A stretch of 64,000 bases of DNA from an uncultured Alphaproteobacteria bacterium (GTDB taxonomy: Bacteria; Pseudomonadota; Alphaproteobacteria; SP197): NCBI GenBank assembly GCA_943787175.1, contig CALSLK010000006.1, positions 310,001-374,000 on the forward strand, written 5' to 3'. A program made the translations under genes and the position numbers. Shown one piece after another: positions 44,124-53,354 of this stretch. The notes under the pieces were generated by a model that saw only the letters and a list, made by a program, of their open reading frames with translations, searched no databases and had not been told where the DNA came from. Position 1 is the first letter of the stretch. The number at the start of each line of letters is the position of its first letter.

Positions 44124-44783
44124 GTGGGCGAAGGTCTTTTTGACATACTGATTTTTGCGGGAATTGCCGCATTTGTGCTGTTCCGGTTATTCAACGTCCT
44201 GGGACGCAGAACCGGAAACGAGCGCCCGCCGCCGTCGCCCATGCCAGGCGACGCCGCGCGCGAGCAAGACAATGTGGTGCCGTTGCCCGGCCTCGATCAA
44301 CAGCCTGAGGATTCTCTGGCTGGTATCGATGGTCCGCTCAAGCCGGCATGACCCAGATTCGCCTGGCCGATAACAGCTTCGACCCTGAGCAATTCCTGGC
44401 AGGCGCCCCGTCAGCCTTCGAGATGATCCTTGATGCCTTCACAAGGGTGAACTCGAAAAGGTCCGGCCGTTTCTCGACAACGATGTCTACCGCAGCTTTT
44501 CCGCTGCCGTGACAGAGCGCGAGATGCCGAAAACCGTCGCATCATCGAGCTGGTCGCCATCAACCGCTGCGAAGCGATCGAGGCAGAGATGAAGGGGCGG
44601 CAGGCACGCATCACCATCCGCTTCGAGAGCGATCAGACCGATATCCTCAAAGACAGCGAAGACCGGATCGTTGCCGGTGATCCCAGCACGCCGGTCGATG
44701 TCACCGATATCTGGATCTTCGGGCGCGATACCAAGTCACGCGATCCCAACTGGCAGCTTGTCGCAACACGCAGCCCCAACTGA
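44124..44783 (+). pseudogene. Tim44-like domain protein, frameshifted
   Basis: Tim44/TimA-type protein: GEGLFDILIFAGIAAFVLFRL (N-terminal TM segment, start probably GTG 44124), NVLGRRTGNERPP (a family signature), a linker, then the C-terminal Tim44 domain LADNSFDPEQFLAGAPSAFE, VRPFLDNDVYRSFSAAV, IIELVAINRCEAIEAEM, VTDIWIFGRDTKSRDPNWQLV to TGA 44781-44783. At least three one-base shifts (near 44352, 44444 and 44524) separate these pieces. Bacterial members are thought to act in envelope assembly and lie beside mltA, as here (two bases apart). Confidence 0.75.
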
Positions 44784-44784
44784 G

Positions 44785-45903
44785 ATGCGCACCTGTGCGC
44801 GCCTCGCCGTTCTGGTTGCTGCAACCCTGACGTTGGCCGCCTGTGCCGGATCAAACATACCGGCGGTCCAGCAAGGAGATGACGTGCCTTTGGAACTGGA
44901 ATTGGCACCGGCAAGTTTTGCAGAGCTGGATGGCTGGGCCGGCGATGATCACGCCGCCGCACTTGCGACCTATGTGATTTCCTGCGACCAGATCGAGAGG
45001 AAAGATGCCACAGCCCCCATGGGCGGCTCCGCCTCGATGGGACTGGCCGGCGCCTGGCAGGAGATTTGCGCCATTGCACGCAGAACCGCACCGCAGGACG
45101 CACGCGTCTTCTTCGAAACCTGGTTCCGTCCCTGGCATGCCAGCGCGTCAGGTGAACCCAAAGGCCTCTTTACCGGATATTACGAGCCCCAGCTCCATGG
45201 TTCCCTGACCCCGGATGCGACCTATCGCTATCCGCTTTATGCCGTGCCGCAGGAAGAAAACCTGCCCGACCGTGCGGCGATTGATGCCGGAGCCCTCGCC
45301 GGAAAGGGTCTGGAACTGGTCTGGGTCAACAGTCCCGTTGATTCCTTCTTTCTCCATATCCAGGGTTCTGGCCGGGTCACGCTGGACGATGGCAGCGAAT
45401 TGCGCATCGGTTACGCCGGCAAGAACGGGCACGAATACTTCTCAATCCGCCATGAACTGGTGGACCGCGGTGCGATCAAGCCCGAAGACATCACGGCACA
45501 ATCGATCCGCGCCTGGCTCAACGAACATCCAGATGACGCCTTTGCCGTCATGGCGACCAACCCGTCCTATACCTTCTTCCGCATCCTGGAAGGGCCCGGC
45601 CCGGTCGGCGCCCAGGGTGTGCCGCTGACGCCTGGCCGCAGCCTTGCCATCGACCGGGCCCATCTGGCGCTTGGCGTTCCGGTCTGGCTCGAAACAACCC
45701 TGGTCGACGGAACGCCCTGGGAGCGCCTCATGGTTACCCAGGATACCGGTGGCGCGATCAAGGGCCCGGTGCGCGGCGACATCTTCTTCGGCCACGGAGC
45801 AGACGCAGAATGGCACGCCGGCCAGATGCAGCATGAGGGCCAGACCTGGCTGCTGCTGCCGCATCTGCTTTCAAGCGATGCCCTGGCTTCCCTGCAGCCG
45901 TGA
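44785..45903 (+). CDS. mltA: membrane-bound lytic murein transglycosylase A
   Basis: 372-residue lipoprotein. Signal peptide LAVLVAATLTLAAC with lipobox LAAC, so it is anchored through Cys in the outer membrane. Catalytic domain: GLFTGYYEPQLHGS, VWVNSPVDSFFLHIQGSGRV, and the C-terminal 3D domain with MVTQDTGGAIKGPVRGDIFF, which carries the catalytic Asp-Asp-Asp surroundings. It cleaves the MurNAc-GlcNAc bond giving 1,6-anhydro ends, for peptidoglycan recycling and insertion of envelope complexes. It starts directly after the Tim44-like gene. Confidence 0.92.
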   Translation: MRTCARLAVLVAATLTLAACAGSNIPAVQQGDDVPLELELAPASFAELDGWAGDDHAAALATYVISCDQIERKDATAPMGGSASMGLAGAWQEICAIARRTAPQDARVFFETWFRPWHASASGEPKGLFTGYYEPQLHGSLTPDATYRYPLYAVPQEENLPDRAAIDAGALAGKGLELVWVNSPVDSFFLHIQGSGRVTLDDGSELRIGYAGKNGHEYFSIRHELVDRGAIKPEDITAQSIRAWLNEHPDDAFAVMATNPSYTFFRILEGPGPVGAQGVPLTPGRSLAIDRAHLALGVPVWLETTLVDGTPWERLMVTQDTGGAIKGPVRGDIFFGHGADAEWHAGQMQHEGQTWLLLPHLLSSDALASLQP

Positions 45904-45950
45904 TCACACGCCTTGCACGGTGACGTGCACACCATCATGCTGAGCCCGTC

Positions 45951-46721
45951 ATGACCGAACCTTCTTCCACATCCCCGCGCGTTGCCCTGCTGGTCACCTG
46001 TCTGGTTGATCTGGTGCGCCCATCCGTGGGGTTCGCAGCCGTGAAGCTTCTGGAAGATGCCGGGTGTGTCGTGGAAGTGCCGCTGCAATCGTGTTGCGGA
46101 CAGCCAGCCTATAATTCCGGTGAACGCGACAAGGCACAACTGGTCGCACGCACGATGCTGGATGCCTTTGAAGGGTATGACCACGTCGTTGTGCCATCAG
46201 GTTCCTGTGCGGGCATGGTGATCAAACATTATCCCGACCTGTTTGAAGGCACGCCGGATGAGGCACGCGCCATAGATCTGGCCAGCCGCACCTTTGAACT
46301 CACACGTTATCTGGTCGAACAGTGCGGCGTGACCGACATTGCCGCCGGTCTGGATTCCACCATCACCTATCACGATTCCTGCTCCTGCCTGCGCGAGGCA
46401 GGCACACGCGAACAACCGCGCCAGCTTCTGGGCAGCGTCGATGGCCTTGATCTGACCGAGGCACGCGACCGTGAAGTCTGCTGCGGTTTCGGCGGTACCT
46501 TTGCCGCCAAGTACCCGGCCATCTCGACCGCCATGGCAACCGACAAGGCCGACCGCATGGAAGAGACCGGCGCGAAGATTGCCGTTGCCGCCGACATGGG
46601 CTGCCTGCTCAACATTGCCGGCATCCTCAGGCGGCGCGGCTCGAAGATGCAGGTTCGCCACGTCGCCGAAATCCTGGCCGGCGACACCGGCACCCCCGCC
46701 ATTGGCGAGGGCGAAGAATGA
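45951..46721 (+). CDS. lutA: L-lactate utilisation (Fe-S) protein LutA
   Basis: 256-residue protein with two CCG domains: LQSCCGQPAYNSGERD and DREVCCGFGGTFAAKYP, the second followed by DMGCLLNIAGIL. These Cys-rich motifs bind heterodisulfide-reductase-type clusters. With the next two genes it forms LutABC, the cytoplasmic L-lactate oxidation complex, an alternative to LldD. The ATGA overlap (46718-46721) with lutB indicates one transcript. A lactate permease and a LutR regulator are not visible. Confidence 0.88.
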   Translation: MTEPSSTSPRVALLVTCLVDLVRPSVGFAAVKLLEDAGCVVEVPLQSCCGQPAYNSGERDKAQLVARTMLDAFEGYDHVVVPSGSCAGMVIKHYPDLFEGTPDEARAIDLASRTFELTRYLVEQCGVTDIAAGLDSTITYHDSCSCLREAGTREQPRQLLGSVDGLDLTEARDREVCCGFGGTFAAKYPAISTAMATDKADRMEETGAKIAVAADMGCLLNIAGILRRRGSKMQVRHVAEILAGDTGTPAIGEGEE

Positions 46722-48143
46722 CCGTGCACCACCTCACCAGCCGGAACTTCAAGGAGAAGTCGACGGCTGCGCTGGAAGACGCCGTGCTTCAGGGCAACCT
46801 GCTCAAGCTGAAGGACAACTTCCTGGCGCGACGCACCAAGGCCAAGGAGTCCCTGCCGGAATTTGATGATCTGCGCGACGCCGCGGTCGTCATCAAGAAA
46901 CACACGATCGCCCATCTCGATCTCTATCTCGAAGCGTTCGAGGCTTCCGTGAACGCCTCGGGCGGGCATGTCCACTGGGCGCGTGACGACACCGAGGCGC
47001 GCGCCATCGTGCTTAATATCTGCAAACAGGAAAACGCAAAGACGGTGACCAAGGGCAAGACCATGGTGGGCGAGGAGATCGGCATCAATCCGTTCCTCGA
47101 AGCCCATGGCATGACGCCCATCGAAACCGACCTGGGCGAATACATCATCCAGTTGGCCAAGGAACCGCCCAGCCACATCATTGCGCCGGCGATTCACAAG
47201 AACCGCCAGCAGGTCGCCGACCTTTTCAACGAACACCATCCCCATCTTGACACCGCGCGACGCTGATGATGTCGACGGCATGCTGGCCGATGCGCGCATT
47301 GTCCTGCGCGAACAGTTCCTGAAAGCCGATGTCGGCATTACCGGCGCGAACTTCCTGATTGCCGAGACCGGCCAGACCGTCATCGTCACCAACGAAGGCA
47401 ATGGTGATCTCACCCAATTGCTGCCGCGTGTGCACATCGCACTGGCTGGAATCGAAAAGGTCGTGCCGACCCTTGAAGACACCATGACGATCATGCGTGT
47501 CCTCGCCCGTTCGGCCACGGGTCAGGAAATGTCGTCCTATACGACGTTCTCGGCAGGCGGCAGACGCAAGGGCGACCTTGATGGTCCCGAGGCCTTCCAT
47601 GTCGTGCTGCTCGATAACGGGCGCTCAAAGCTGCTGGGCTCACCTACTGAGGACATCCTGCGTTGCATCCGCTGCGGCTGCTGTCTCAATGCCTGCCCGG
47701 TCTACGGCAAGATCGGCGGCCACGCCTATGGATCGACGTATTCGGGACCGGTGGGAGCGGTGCTCACGCCTTCGCTCGCCGGCCTCTCGGAAGCCCACCA
47801 CCTTCCCAACGCATCCTCGCTGTGCGGACGTTGCGAGGAAGTCTGCCCCATGCGCATCCCGATCCCCAAGATGCTGCGTCACTTCCGCGAGGAGGAAGTC
47901 GCCAGCGGCATGGCCCCGGCATCAGCGCGTCGCGGCATTGCCTTGTGGGCCTGGTTCGCCAGCCGCCCCGGCCTCTATCGCACCATGACTTCACTGACCA
48001 CCGGTGTCCTTTCCCTCTTCGGGCGCAAACGCGGTCGCTTCTCCAGCCTGCCCATGGCGGGCGCATGGACCGCCACCCGCGATCTGGCCAGTCCCCAGGG
48101 CAAGAGCTTCCAGAGCCAGTGGGCGAGGCGGTCGAAGTCATGA
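46718..48143 (+). pseudogene. lutB: L-lactate utilisation Fe-S protein LutB, one frameshift
   Basis: Ferredoxin-containing LUD-domain subunit of LutABC, ~475 residues as restored. N-terminal part NFLARRTKAKESLPEFDDL, GGHVHWARDDTEARAIV, KTVTKGKTMVGEEIGINPFL. The frame ends at TGA near 47264, but the neighbouring frame carries straight on with PRDADDVDGMLADARIVLRE, then LRCIRCGCCLNACPVYGKI and LCGRCEEVCPMRIP (two 4Fe-4S sites). One indel around 47253 explains both halves. The final codons overlap the lutC start by ATGA, so the gene was intact in the organism or very recently. Confidence 0.85.
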
Positions 48144-48820
48144 GCGAAGCCCGCGACGCCATATTTACCCGCGTCAGAGGCGGTATCCCGCGCAGCGATG
48201 ATGCCGCCGCGCGCCGTGCTGTTGCCGAACGGCTGGCCGGACACACACGCGGCCTGCAACCCCAGCGCATTGCCATTGATCAGGAAGCTCTGGTTGATCT
48301 CTTCGCCGAAAACGCTCAGGCGGTCGATGCCACCGTCTCGTTCATCAACAGCGCGGGTGATCTGCCCGACGCCATTGCCGACTACCTGCGCAGCCGCAAC
48401 ATGCCGGCACAGGCCGCCATCGCGCCCCATCCCGATCTCGACGGTATCGACTGGTCGGCCAGCACCATGGAGGTGCATCGTCGCGCGCCCAAAGCCGACG
48501 ACCGCATCGGCATCAACCGCTGCTTTGCCGCCGTCGCCGAAACCGGAACGCTGGTCATGGCATCAGGGCCCGACAGTCCCGCTACCATGAACTTCCTGCC
48601 CGAAACCCACATCGCCGTCGTTGCAGCCTCGGAAATCATCGGATCCTATGAGGATATGTGGGACCGCCTGCGCAGCGCGAACCGCGGAAGCGGCGAGGCC
48701 TTGCCACGCACCGTCAACATGATCACCGGCACCAGCCGAACCGGGGATATTGAACAAACCCTCCAGACCGGCGTCCACGGCCCCAAGGCCCTCCACATCG
48801 TGGTGGTGAAGGAGGGCTAG
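48140..48820 (+). CDS. lutC: L-lactate utilisation protein LutC
   Basis: 226-residue LUD-domain protein: FINSAGDLPDAIADYLRSRN, GINRCFAAVAETGTLVMAS, then the terminal NMITGTSRTGDIEQTLQTGV and GPKALHIVVV typical of LutC. It completes the LutABC complex, whose enzymatic division of labour is still not fully described. The start is set by the ATGA overlap with lutB. Confidence 0.9.
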   Translation: MSEARDAIFTRVRGGIPRSDDAAARRAVAERLAGHTRGLQPQRIAIDQEALVDLFAENAQAVDATVSFINSAGDLPDAIADYLRSRNMPAQAAIAPHPDLDGIDWSASTMEVHRRAPKADDRIGINRCFAAVAETGTLVMASGPDSPATMNFLPETHIAVVAASEIIGSYEDMWDRLRSANRGSGEALPRTVNMITGTSRTGDIEQTLQTGVHGPKALHIVVVKEG

Positions 48821-48849
48821 CACCTCCGGTAGTGAGTGGGGAGATGAGC

Positions 48850-49359
48850 ATGCGTCCGGTTCGGCTTTTCTTTGTTCAGGTTGCGATATGGATTGCTGGC
48901 GGTACGGCCTACTGGTCAGGCTTGGGCTGCCCCGCGAGAGATGTCGAACCCATGCTTCTCATGGCTTTGCCAGCGATGCTATTTGTCCTGTTCGGATCAC
49001 TGATGGTGCGGTGTCTTGCTTATCGAGCCATGGACAGTAGCCACGATGATTTCCGTTCGGCGATGCCGTGGTGTTCCAGGTGCTGTCTTGTCGATCTACT
49101 CGTGCTGCTCACCTATGCGGGTGTGGTTTTCGTGGGCTCGTGGGCCGATGTCTGGCGTTCGGGAAACGTCACCATGCTTTACGGCCCGCCAGTCGTAGCC
49201 CTGCTGGTAGCTGTTGCCTACCCAGTCGTGATTCGCAGGTATGGGATCACGACATTGGCCTTTTCGGCTGTCACAGGCCTGAATGCCGGCATTGCGGTTG
49301 CTCTTCTACCTCTCCTGCTTCTCTCGAAACATCTCAGTTCATGCGGAGTCGATACTTGA
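48850..49359 (+). CDS. hypothetical membrane protein
   Basis: 169-residue polytopic protein of unknown family. The start at 48850 (MRPVRLFF) has GGAG six bases upstream, better than 48832. Hydrophobic segments: LFFVQVAIWIAGGTAYW, MLLMALPAMLFVLFGSLMV, VDLLVLLTYAGVVFVGSW, PPVVALLVAVAYPVVI and AGIAVALLPLLLL, so about five TM helices. A Cys-rich loop (PWCSRCCLVD) lies between helices 2 and 3. Base composition is slightly less GC-rich than its neighbours. No homology is recognised. Confidence 0.6.
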   Translation: MRPVRLFFVQVAIWIAGGTAYWSGLGCPARDVEPMLLMALPAMLFVLFGSLMVRCLAYRAMDSSHDDFRSAMPWCSRCCLVDLLVLLTYAGVVFVGSWADVWRSGNVTMLYGPPVVALLVAVAYPVVIRRYGITTLAFSAVTGLNAGIAVALLPLLLLSKHLSSCGVDT

Positions 49360-49408
49360 CCTCGTATCCAGCAGGTGCAGATTGTAGTGGTTTAGGGAAC
49401 CAAGACTT

Positions 49409-50551
49409 ATGCCAAATCTCGACAGCCTTCTTCACGAGATCGGCCGCACGGCGGCGCTGCCGTTCGAGCAGGCGACCACCTTGCCGACCGGTGCCTATAC
49501 GGACCCGGCGTTCACGGCGCTGGAAATCGAGAAGCTGTTTGCCGTCGACTGGATCTGTGTTGGACGGACCGACGAAATCCCGGAACCCGGTGACTATCTG
49601 ACCCATCGCATTGTCGAGACGCCGGTGATGGTCATGCGCCAGGCCGACGGGTCCATCAAGGCCCTGGTCAATGCCTGCCGCCACCGTTCCTCCGAGCTGC
49701 TTTCGGGCTCCGGCCATGTGGCCAAGATCGTCTGCCCCTACCACGCCTGGTCCTATGATCTGACCGGCGATCTCAAGATGGCGCCCTTCATGGGCAAACA
49801 TTTCGACAAATCGGGTGTCTGCCTGCCCGAACTGCGCACAGACGAATGGGAAGGCTGGCTTTACGTCACGCTTGATGCCGATGTCGCCCCGATCTCCCAG
49901 CGGCTGGGAAGCCTTTCGCAGCGCGTCGAAAACTACCGTACGGACGAGCAGGTCAACGTGCATCGCGGCAACGAGGTCTGGGACTGCAACTGGAAGTCGC
50001 TCGCCGAGAACTTCACCGAGAGTTACCACCTGTTCTCCAGTCACAAGGATACGCTCCAGCCCTTCACGCCGACCCAGGGCGTGTGGTGCGAGCCCGGCGA
50101 TGCCGGCTGGAACATCCACTGGATGGACACCAGCCGCCCTCAGGACAAGCTGTGGGACGATCTGGACGATGCCACGCGCGCGACCTTCCCGCTGATGCAT
50201 GCCTTTCCCTGCCATGTCTTTTCGCTCTCGCTCAATCGCGGGTTTTGGATGTCGCTGCAGCCCGACGGTCCCCACCGAGTGCGTGTGTTGTGGGGTGTTA
50301 CGGTCCACCGCTCGGTCCTGCCGGAAGATGCCGAAGCCCTTGCAGCGTTGAAAGCCGAGATCGCCACGACCTTCGATGCCGTCAATATGGAAGACCGCAC
50401 GATCGTGGAATCCATCGCACGTTCGCTCAAAAGCCCGCATGCCGCACAGGGGCGCCTGGGCGAAAAGGAACGCACGCTCTGGGAATTCTGGCGCTACCTG
50501 GCCCACACGTTGGGTGCTCCCGCACCTGCCGGCGCCATCGCCGCAGAATAG
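49409..50551 (+). CDS. aromatic ring-hydroxylating oxygenase alpha subunit (Rieske)
   Basis: 380-residue Rieske non-haem iron oxygenase. The 2Fe-2S site is NACRHRSSEL and KIVCPYHAWSY (Cys-His/Cys-His). The mononuclear iron site is ENFTESYHLFSSHKDTLQ (facial His-His; the expected Asp follows later). It is of the choline/carnitine-monooxygenase-like group that hydroxylates quaternary amines and related compounds. A matching reductase is not adjacent. It lies between lutABC and smr. Confidence 0.9.
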   Translation: MPNLDSLLHEIGRTAALPFEQATTLPTGAYTDPAFTALEIEKLFAVDWICVGRTDEIPEPGDYLTHRIVETPVMVMRQADGSIKALVNACRHRSSELLSGSGHVAKIVCPYHAWSYDLTGDLKMAPFMGKHFDKSGVCLPELRTDEWEGWLYVTLDADVAPISQRLGSLSQRVENYRTDEQVNVHRGNEVWDCNWKSLAENFTESYHLFSSHKDTLQPFTPTQGVWCEPGDAGWNIHWMDTSRPQDKLWDDLDDATRATFPLMHAFPCHVFSLSLNRGFWMSLQPDGPHRVRVLWGVTVHRSVLPEDAEALAALKAEIATTFDAVNMEDRTIVESIARSLKSPHAAQGRLGEKERTLWEFWRYLAHTLGAPAPAGAIAAE

Positions 50552-50561
50552 GTCCGGGTCC

Positions 50562-51140
50562 ATGGCAGGCAGGCAACACGGAGGCGACGATCTCTCCGAC
50601 GACGACCGTCGTTTGTGGTGGCGTGTCGCCCAGACCATCGAACCCCTGCCCGGGCGCAAGCAGCCCGATGCGCCCATCAATGCGGTTGGCGCAGGCGTCG
50701 ATGATAACGACCCCGCGCTGAAAGCCCCCAAACGCAGCACCACACCGGCGGGTTCACCGCGCCCGGCAGCGCCGAAGCCCAGGACCGTCACCCCCGGCGA
50801 CACCGCCGACATGGACCGGCGACTGGCCCAGCGCTTCCGGCGCGGTCAGCTCTCCATCGATGCGCGTTACGATCTTCACGGCATGCGCCAGCACGAGGCT
50901 CATGAAGCGCTCAACGGATTTCTGGCCCAGGCACAGGGGCGCGGATGCCGCTGTATTCTTGTCATCACCGGCAAGGGCCAGCGCGCGCCGCTGGAGGAAC
51001 GCACCGGCGTCCTGAAAGCCCAGCTCCCCCGTTGGCTCAACGAAGCGCCCAACCGTGGCCGCGTTCTGGCCGTCACCACCGCCCAGCCCAAACACGGCGG
51101 CGAGGGCGCGTTCTATATACTGCTGAAAAAACTGCGCTGA
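50562..51140 (+). CDS. Smr/MutS2 C-terminal domain protein
   Basis: 192-residue protein with a disordered Pro/Ser/Arg-rich first half (AGSPRPAAPKPRTVTPGD) and a C-terminal Smr domain: ARYDLHGMRQHEAHEALNGF, ILVITGKGQRAPLEERTG, LKAQLPRWLN, VLAVTTAQPKHGGEGAFYIL. The DLHGM and TGxG motifs are intact. Smr domains nick branched or structured nucleic acid. In related genomes this gene follows mltA directly; here ~4.6 kb of other genes intervene. Confidence 0.88.
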   Translation: MAGRQHGGDDLSDDDRRLWWRVAQTIEPLPGRKQPDAPINAVGAGVDDNDPALKAPKRSTTPAGSPRPAAPKPRTVTPGDTADMDRRLAQRFRRGQLSIDARYDLHGMRQHEAHEALNGFLAQAQGRGCRCILVITGKGQRAPLEERTGVLKAQLPRWLNEAPNRGRVLAVTTAQPKHGGEGAFYILLKKLR

Positions 51141-51147
51141 AAAGCGC

Positions 51148-52098
51148 GTGGACGTTCTTCTCATCATCGCGCCGGCCTTTGCCGTCATCCTGACCGGCTT
51201 TGTTGCCGTGCGAACAAGGCTGTTGCCGGAATCGCTCGCTGATCCGCTGGTCACCTTTGCCTATTTTGTCTGCGTGCCTTCGCTGATGTTTTCCATTGTC
51301 GCGCGTTATCCGCTCGAAGGCCTGCTGGGCGGAGACTTCTGGCTTGCCTTCGGCGGCGGGTCCATGATCGCCCTGTTGATCCTGCGCTTTGCCAGCGGCA
51401 AGCTTCTTGGCGCCGATGGTCGCACGCGCACGGTCTCTGCCATGACCGCAGTGATGGCCAATACCGGCTTTGTGTCGCTGCCGCTGCTCTATGCCATCTT
51501 TGGTGACCGTGGTGTGCCGCCTGCCGCCATCGCCAACATCGTCATCGCAGCAATCATGATCCCGCTGGCCGTGATGATGCTTGAAGCCACGGGTGGGCGC
51601 GAAGGATCAGCCCTTTCACTGCGCTGTCAGGCGCTGCAGGTCCTGCGCAACCCGATGGTCTGGCCCGCCCTTCTGGGCTTTGGTTTTGCCTGGGCACAGA
51701 TCCCCGTGCCTGATGTTGCCGAACGGTATCTCGATATTCTGGGTCAGGGACTCACGCCCTGCGCCCTGTTTGCCATCGGTGCCTCCATCCGCCTCACCAC
51801 GCTCCAACGCGAAGCAGGCCGCATCGTCATCATGACCGTTCTGAAGCTGGTCGTAATTCCCGCTTTTGTCCTGGGCGCGGGCTTTCTGTTGGGGCTCGAT
51901 CCTTTCCTGCTGGCCACCGCCGTGATCTGTGCCGCCAGCCCAAGTGCCAACACGGCCTATGTGCTGGCCATGCAGTACCGCACCCAGGAAGAGGCGGTCG
52001 CTGCAGCAATTTCGCTTTCGACCCTGGTGGCAATCGTGACCCTGCCGTTGTGGATTCTGCTTCTGGCCGTTCTCGAGCCCGACCTGTTTCCTGGCTGA
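51148..52098 (+). CDS. AEC family transporter (copy 1)
   Basis: 316-residue auxin-efflux-carrier-family membrane protein, ~10 TM helices, GTG start. Begins VLLIIAPAFAVILTGFVAVR; conserved half-crossing region TAVMANTGFVSLPLLYAIFGDRG (N-G around the substrate site) and AVICAASPSANTAYVLAMQY. Family members export or import organic acids such as malate. Lies seven bases after smr. The second copy is at 53355; the two genes flank the SOUL and GFA genes. Confidence 0.9.
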   Translation: MDVLLIIAPAFAVILTGFVAVRTRLLPESLADPLVTFAYFVCVPSLMFSIVARYPLEGLLGGDFWLAFGGGSMIALLILRFASGKLLGADGRTRTVSAMTAVMANTGFVSLPLLYAIFGDRGVPPAAIANIVIAAIMIPLAVMMLEATGGREGSALSLRCQALQVLRNPMVWPALLGFGFAWAQIPVPDVAERYLDILGQGLTPCALFAIGASIRLTTLQREAGRIVIMTVLKLVVIPAFVLGAGFLLGLDPFLLATAVICAASPSANTAYVLAMQYRTQEEAVAAAISLSTLVAIVTLPLWILLLAVLEPDLFPG

Positions 52099-52160
52099 CC
52101 GACCACTGCTGAACCGGTTCCGGTCCGCTGACGTAGGAAGGGCCCAAACCGGAGTCGATC

Positions 52161-52799
52161 ATGACCCAATCAAGACGTTTCACCTCGCCCCTCTTTGCCG
52201 GGCTCACGGCCCTGATGCTGGCCGGCTGTTCGGTCTTCGGCGGCAAGGCTGCAGAGGAAACCTCATACAGCGTGCTCGAACGTGATGGTGATGTGGAGAT
52301 CCGCCAATACGAGGACTACGCCATCGCGCGCACCTTCGTGACGGCGTCTTACGACGACATGGACCGCGAAGCGTTCGGGCGCCTGTTCGACTACATTACC
52401 GGCGACAACACGACCCAGGGCGAGATTGCCATGACCGCGCCCGTGCTCATGGCACCTGCGGGCGAAGAGATCGCCATGACTGCGCCCGTCCTGATGGAAG
52501 AAGGTAAGGAGGGCTGGTGGATGGCGTTTGTTCTTCCTGAAGGCCTGGATGCCGCCAGCGCGCCGGTGCCGACTGATCCCCAGGTCGAGGTGATCAATAT
52601 CGAAGGTCCACGCATGGCCGCCCTGCAATATGCCGGCACCATGAGCGAGGCGACCAACACAGCCGAAGCGCAACGCCTGCGCGACTGGATTGCCACACGC
52701 GGACTTGACGGCGCGGCGGGCTATCAGATTGCCGGCTACAATCCGCCCTGGACCCTGCCCTTCCTGCGCCGCAACGAAATCCTCATCGAACTGCGATGA
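52161..52799 (+). CDS. SOUL haem-binding family lipoprotein
   Basis: 212-residue protein with lipobox MLAGC near residue 22 (LTALMLAGCSVFGG), so it is membrane-anchored. The SOUL domain follows: YSVLERDGDVEIRQYEDYAI, the repeated EIAMTAPVLM strand (present twice, ~18 residues apart), and the C-terminal YNPPWTLPFLRRNEILIEL. SOUL proteins bind haem or tetrapyrroles in eukaryotes; bacterial members are uncharacterised. The tandem EIAMTAPVLM repeat is also seen in other members with longer inserts. Confidence 0.85.
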   Translation: MTQSRRFTSPLFAGLTALMLAGCSVFGGKAAEETSYSVLERDGDVEIRQYEDYAIARTFVTASYDDMDREAFGRLFDYITGDNTTQGEIAMTAPVLMAPAGEEIAMTAPVLMEEGKEGWWMAFVLPEGLDAASAPVPTDPQVEVINIEGPRMAALQYAGTMSEATNTAEAQRLRDWIATRGLDGAAGYQIAGYNPPWTLPFLRRNEILIELR

Positions 52800-52856
52800 C
52801 CCCGTCGTGGGAAAGCGTATGCTGGTGACCCGTCATGTCATGAAGGAGACCAGCTC

Positions 52857-53336
52857 ATGTCCACCCTCGAGGGTTCCTGCCATTGTGGTGCCGTAAGCTT
52901 CAGCGTCGAAAGCCATGGCCGCGCCCCATATATGAAGTGTTACTGCTCGATCTGCCGCAAAACGGCCGGCAGCACAGGGCCTGCGATCAATCTGGGGGGT
53001 GATGCTGCAACCCTGAAGGTCGAAGGTGCCGAGCATCTGCGCATCTATCAGGCCATCATCAACGGTGAAACGAGCCCGGCCGAGCGCCGGTTCTGCAAAC
53101 ATTGCGGAACCCACCTCTGGGTTTACGATCCGCGCTGGCCCGAACTGGTGCATCCCTTCGCGGGCGTGATCGACAGCGACCTGCCCAAGCCACCCGAAAC
53201 CGTGCACATCATGCTGAATTCCGCACCGACCTGGGTTGACGTGCCCGCAGCCGATGCAAAAAACCTGCACTTTGCCGAGTATCCTGAACTCTCCATCGAG
53301 GACTGGCACAGGCAGCACGGCATGTGGGGTAGCTAG
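52857..53336 (+). CDS. GFA family zinc-binding protein
   Basis: 159-residue protein with the glutathione-dependent formaldehyde-activating (Gfa) Zn-Cys sets: GSCHCGAVSF, CYCSICRKTAGS and RRFCKHCGTHLWVYD. Seven or so Cys bind structural and catalytic zinc. Family members catalyse condensation of formaldehyde with glutathione or have unrelated roles. GAAGGAGACC ribosome binding site precedes ATG 52857. Confidence 0.88.
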   Translation: MSTLEGSCHCGAVSFSVESHGRAPYMKCYCSICRKTAGSTGPAINLGGDAATLKVEGAEHLRIYQAIINGETSPAERRFCKHCGTHLWVYDPRWPELVHPFAGVIDSDLPKPPETVHIMLNSAPTWVDVPAADAKNLHFAEYPELSIEDWHRQHGMWGS

Positions 53337-53354
53337 AACCAGACGGGGGCAAAC

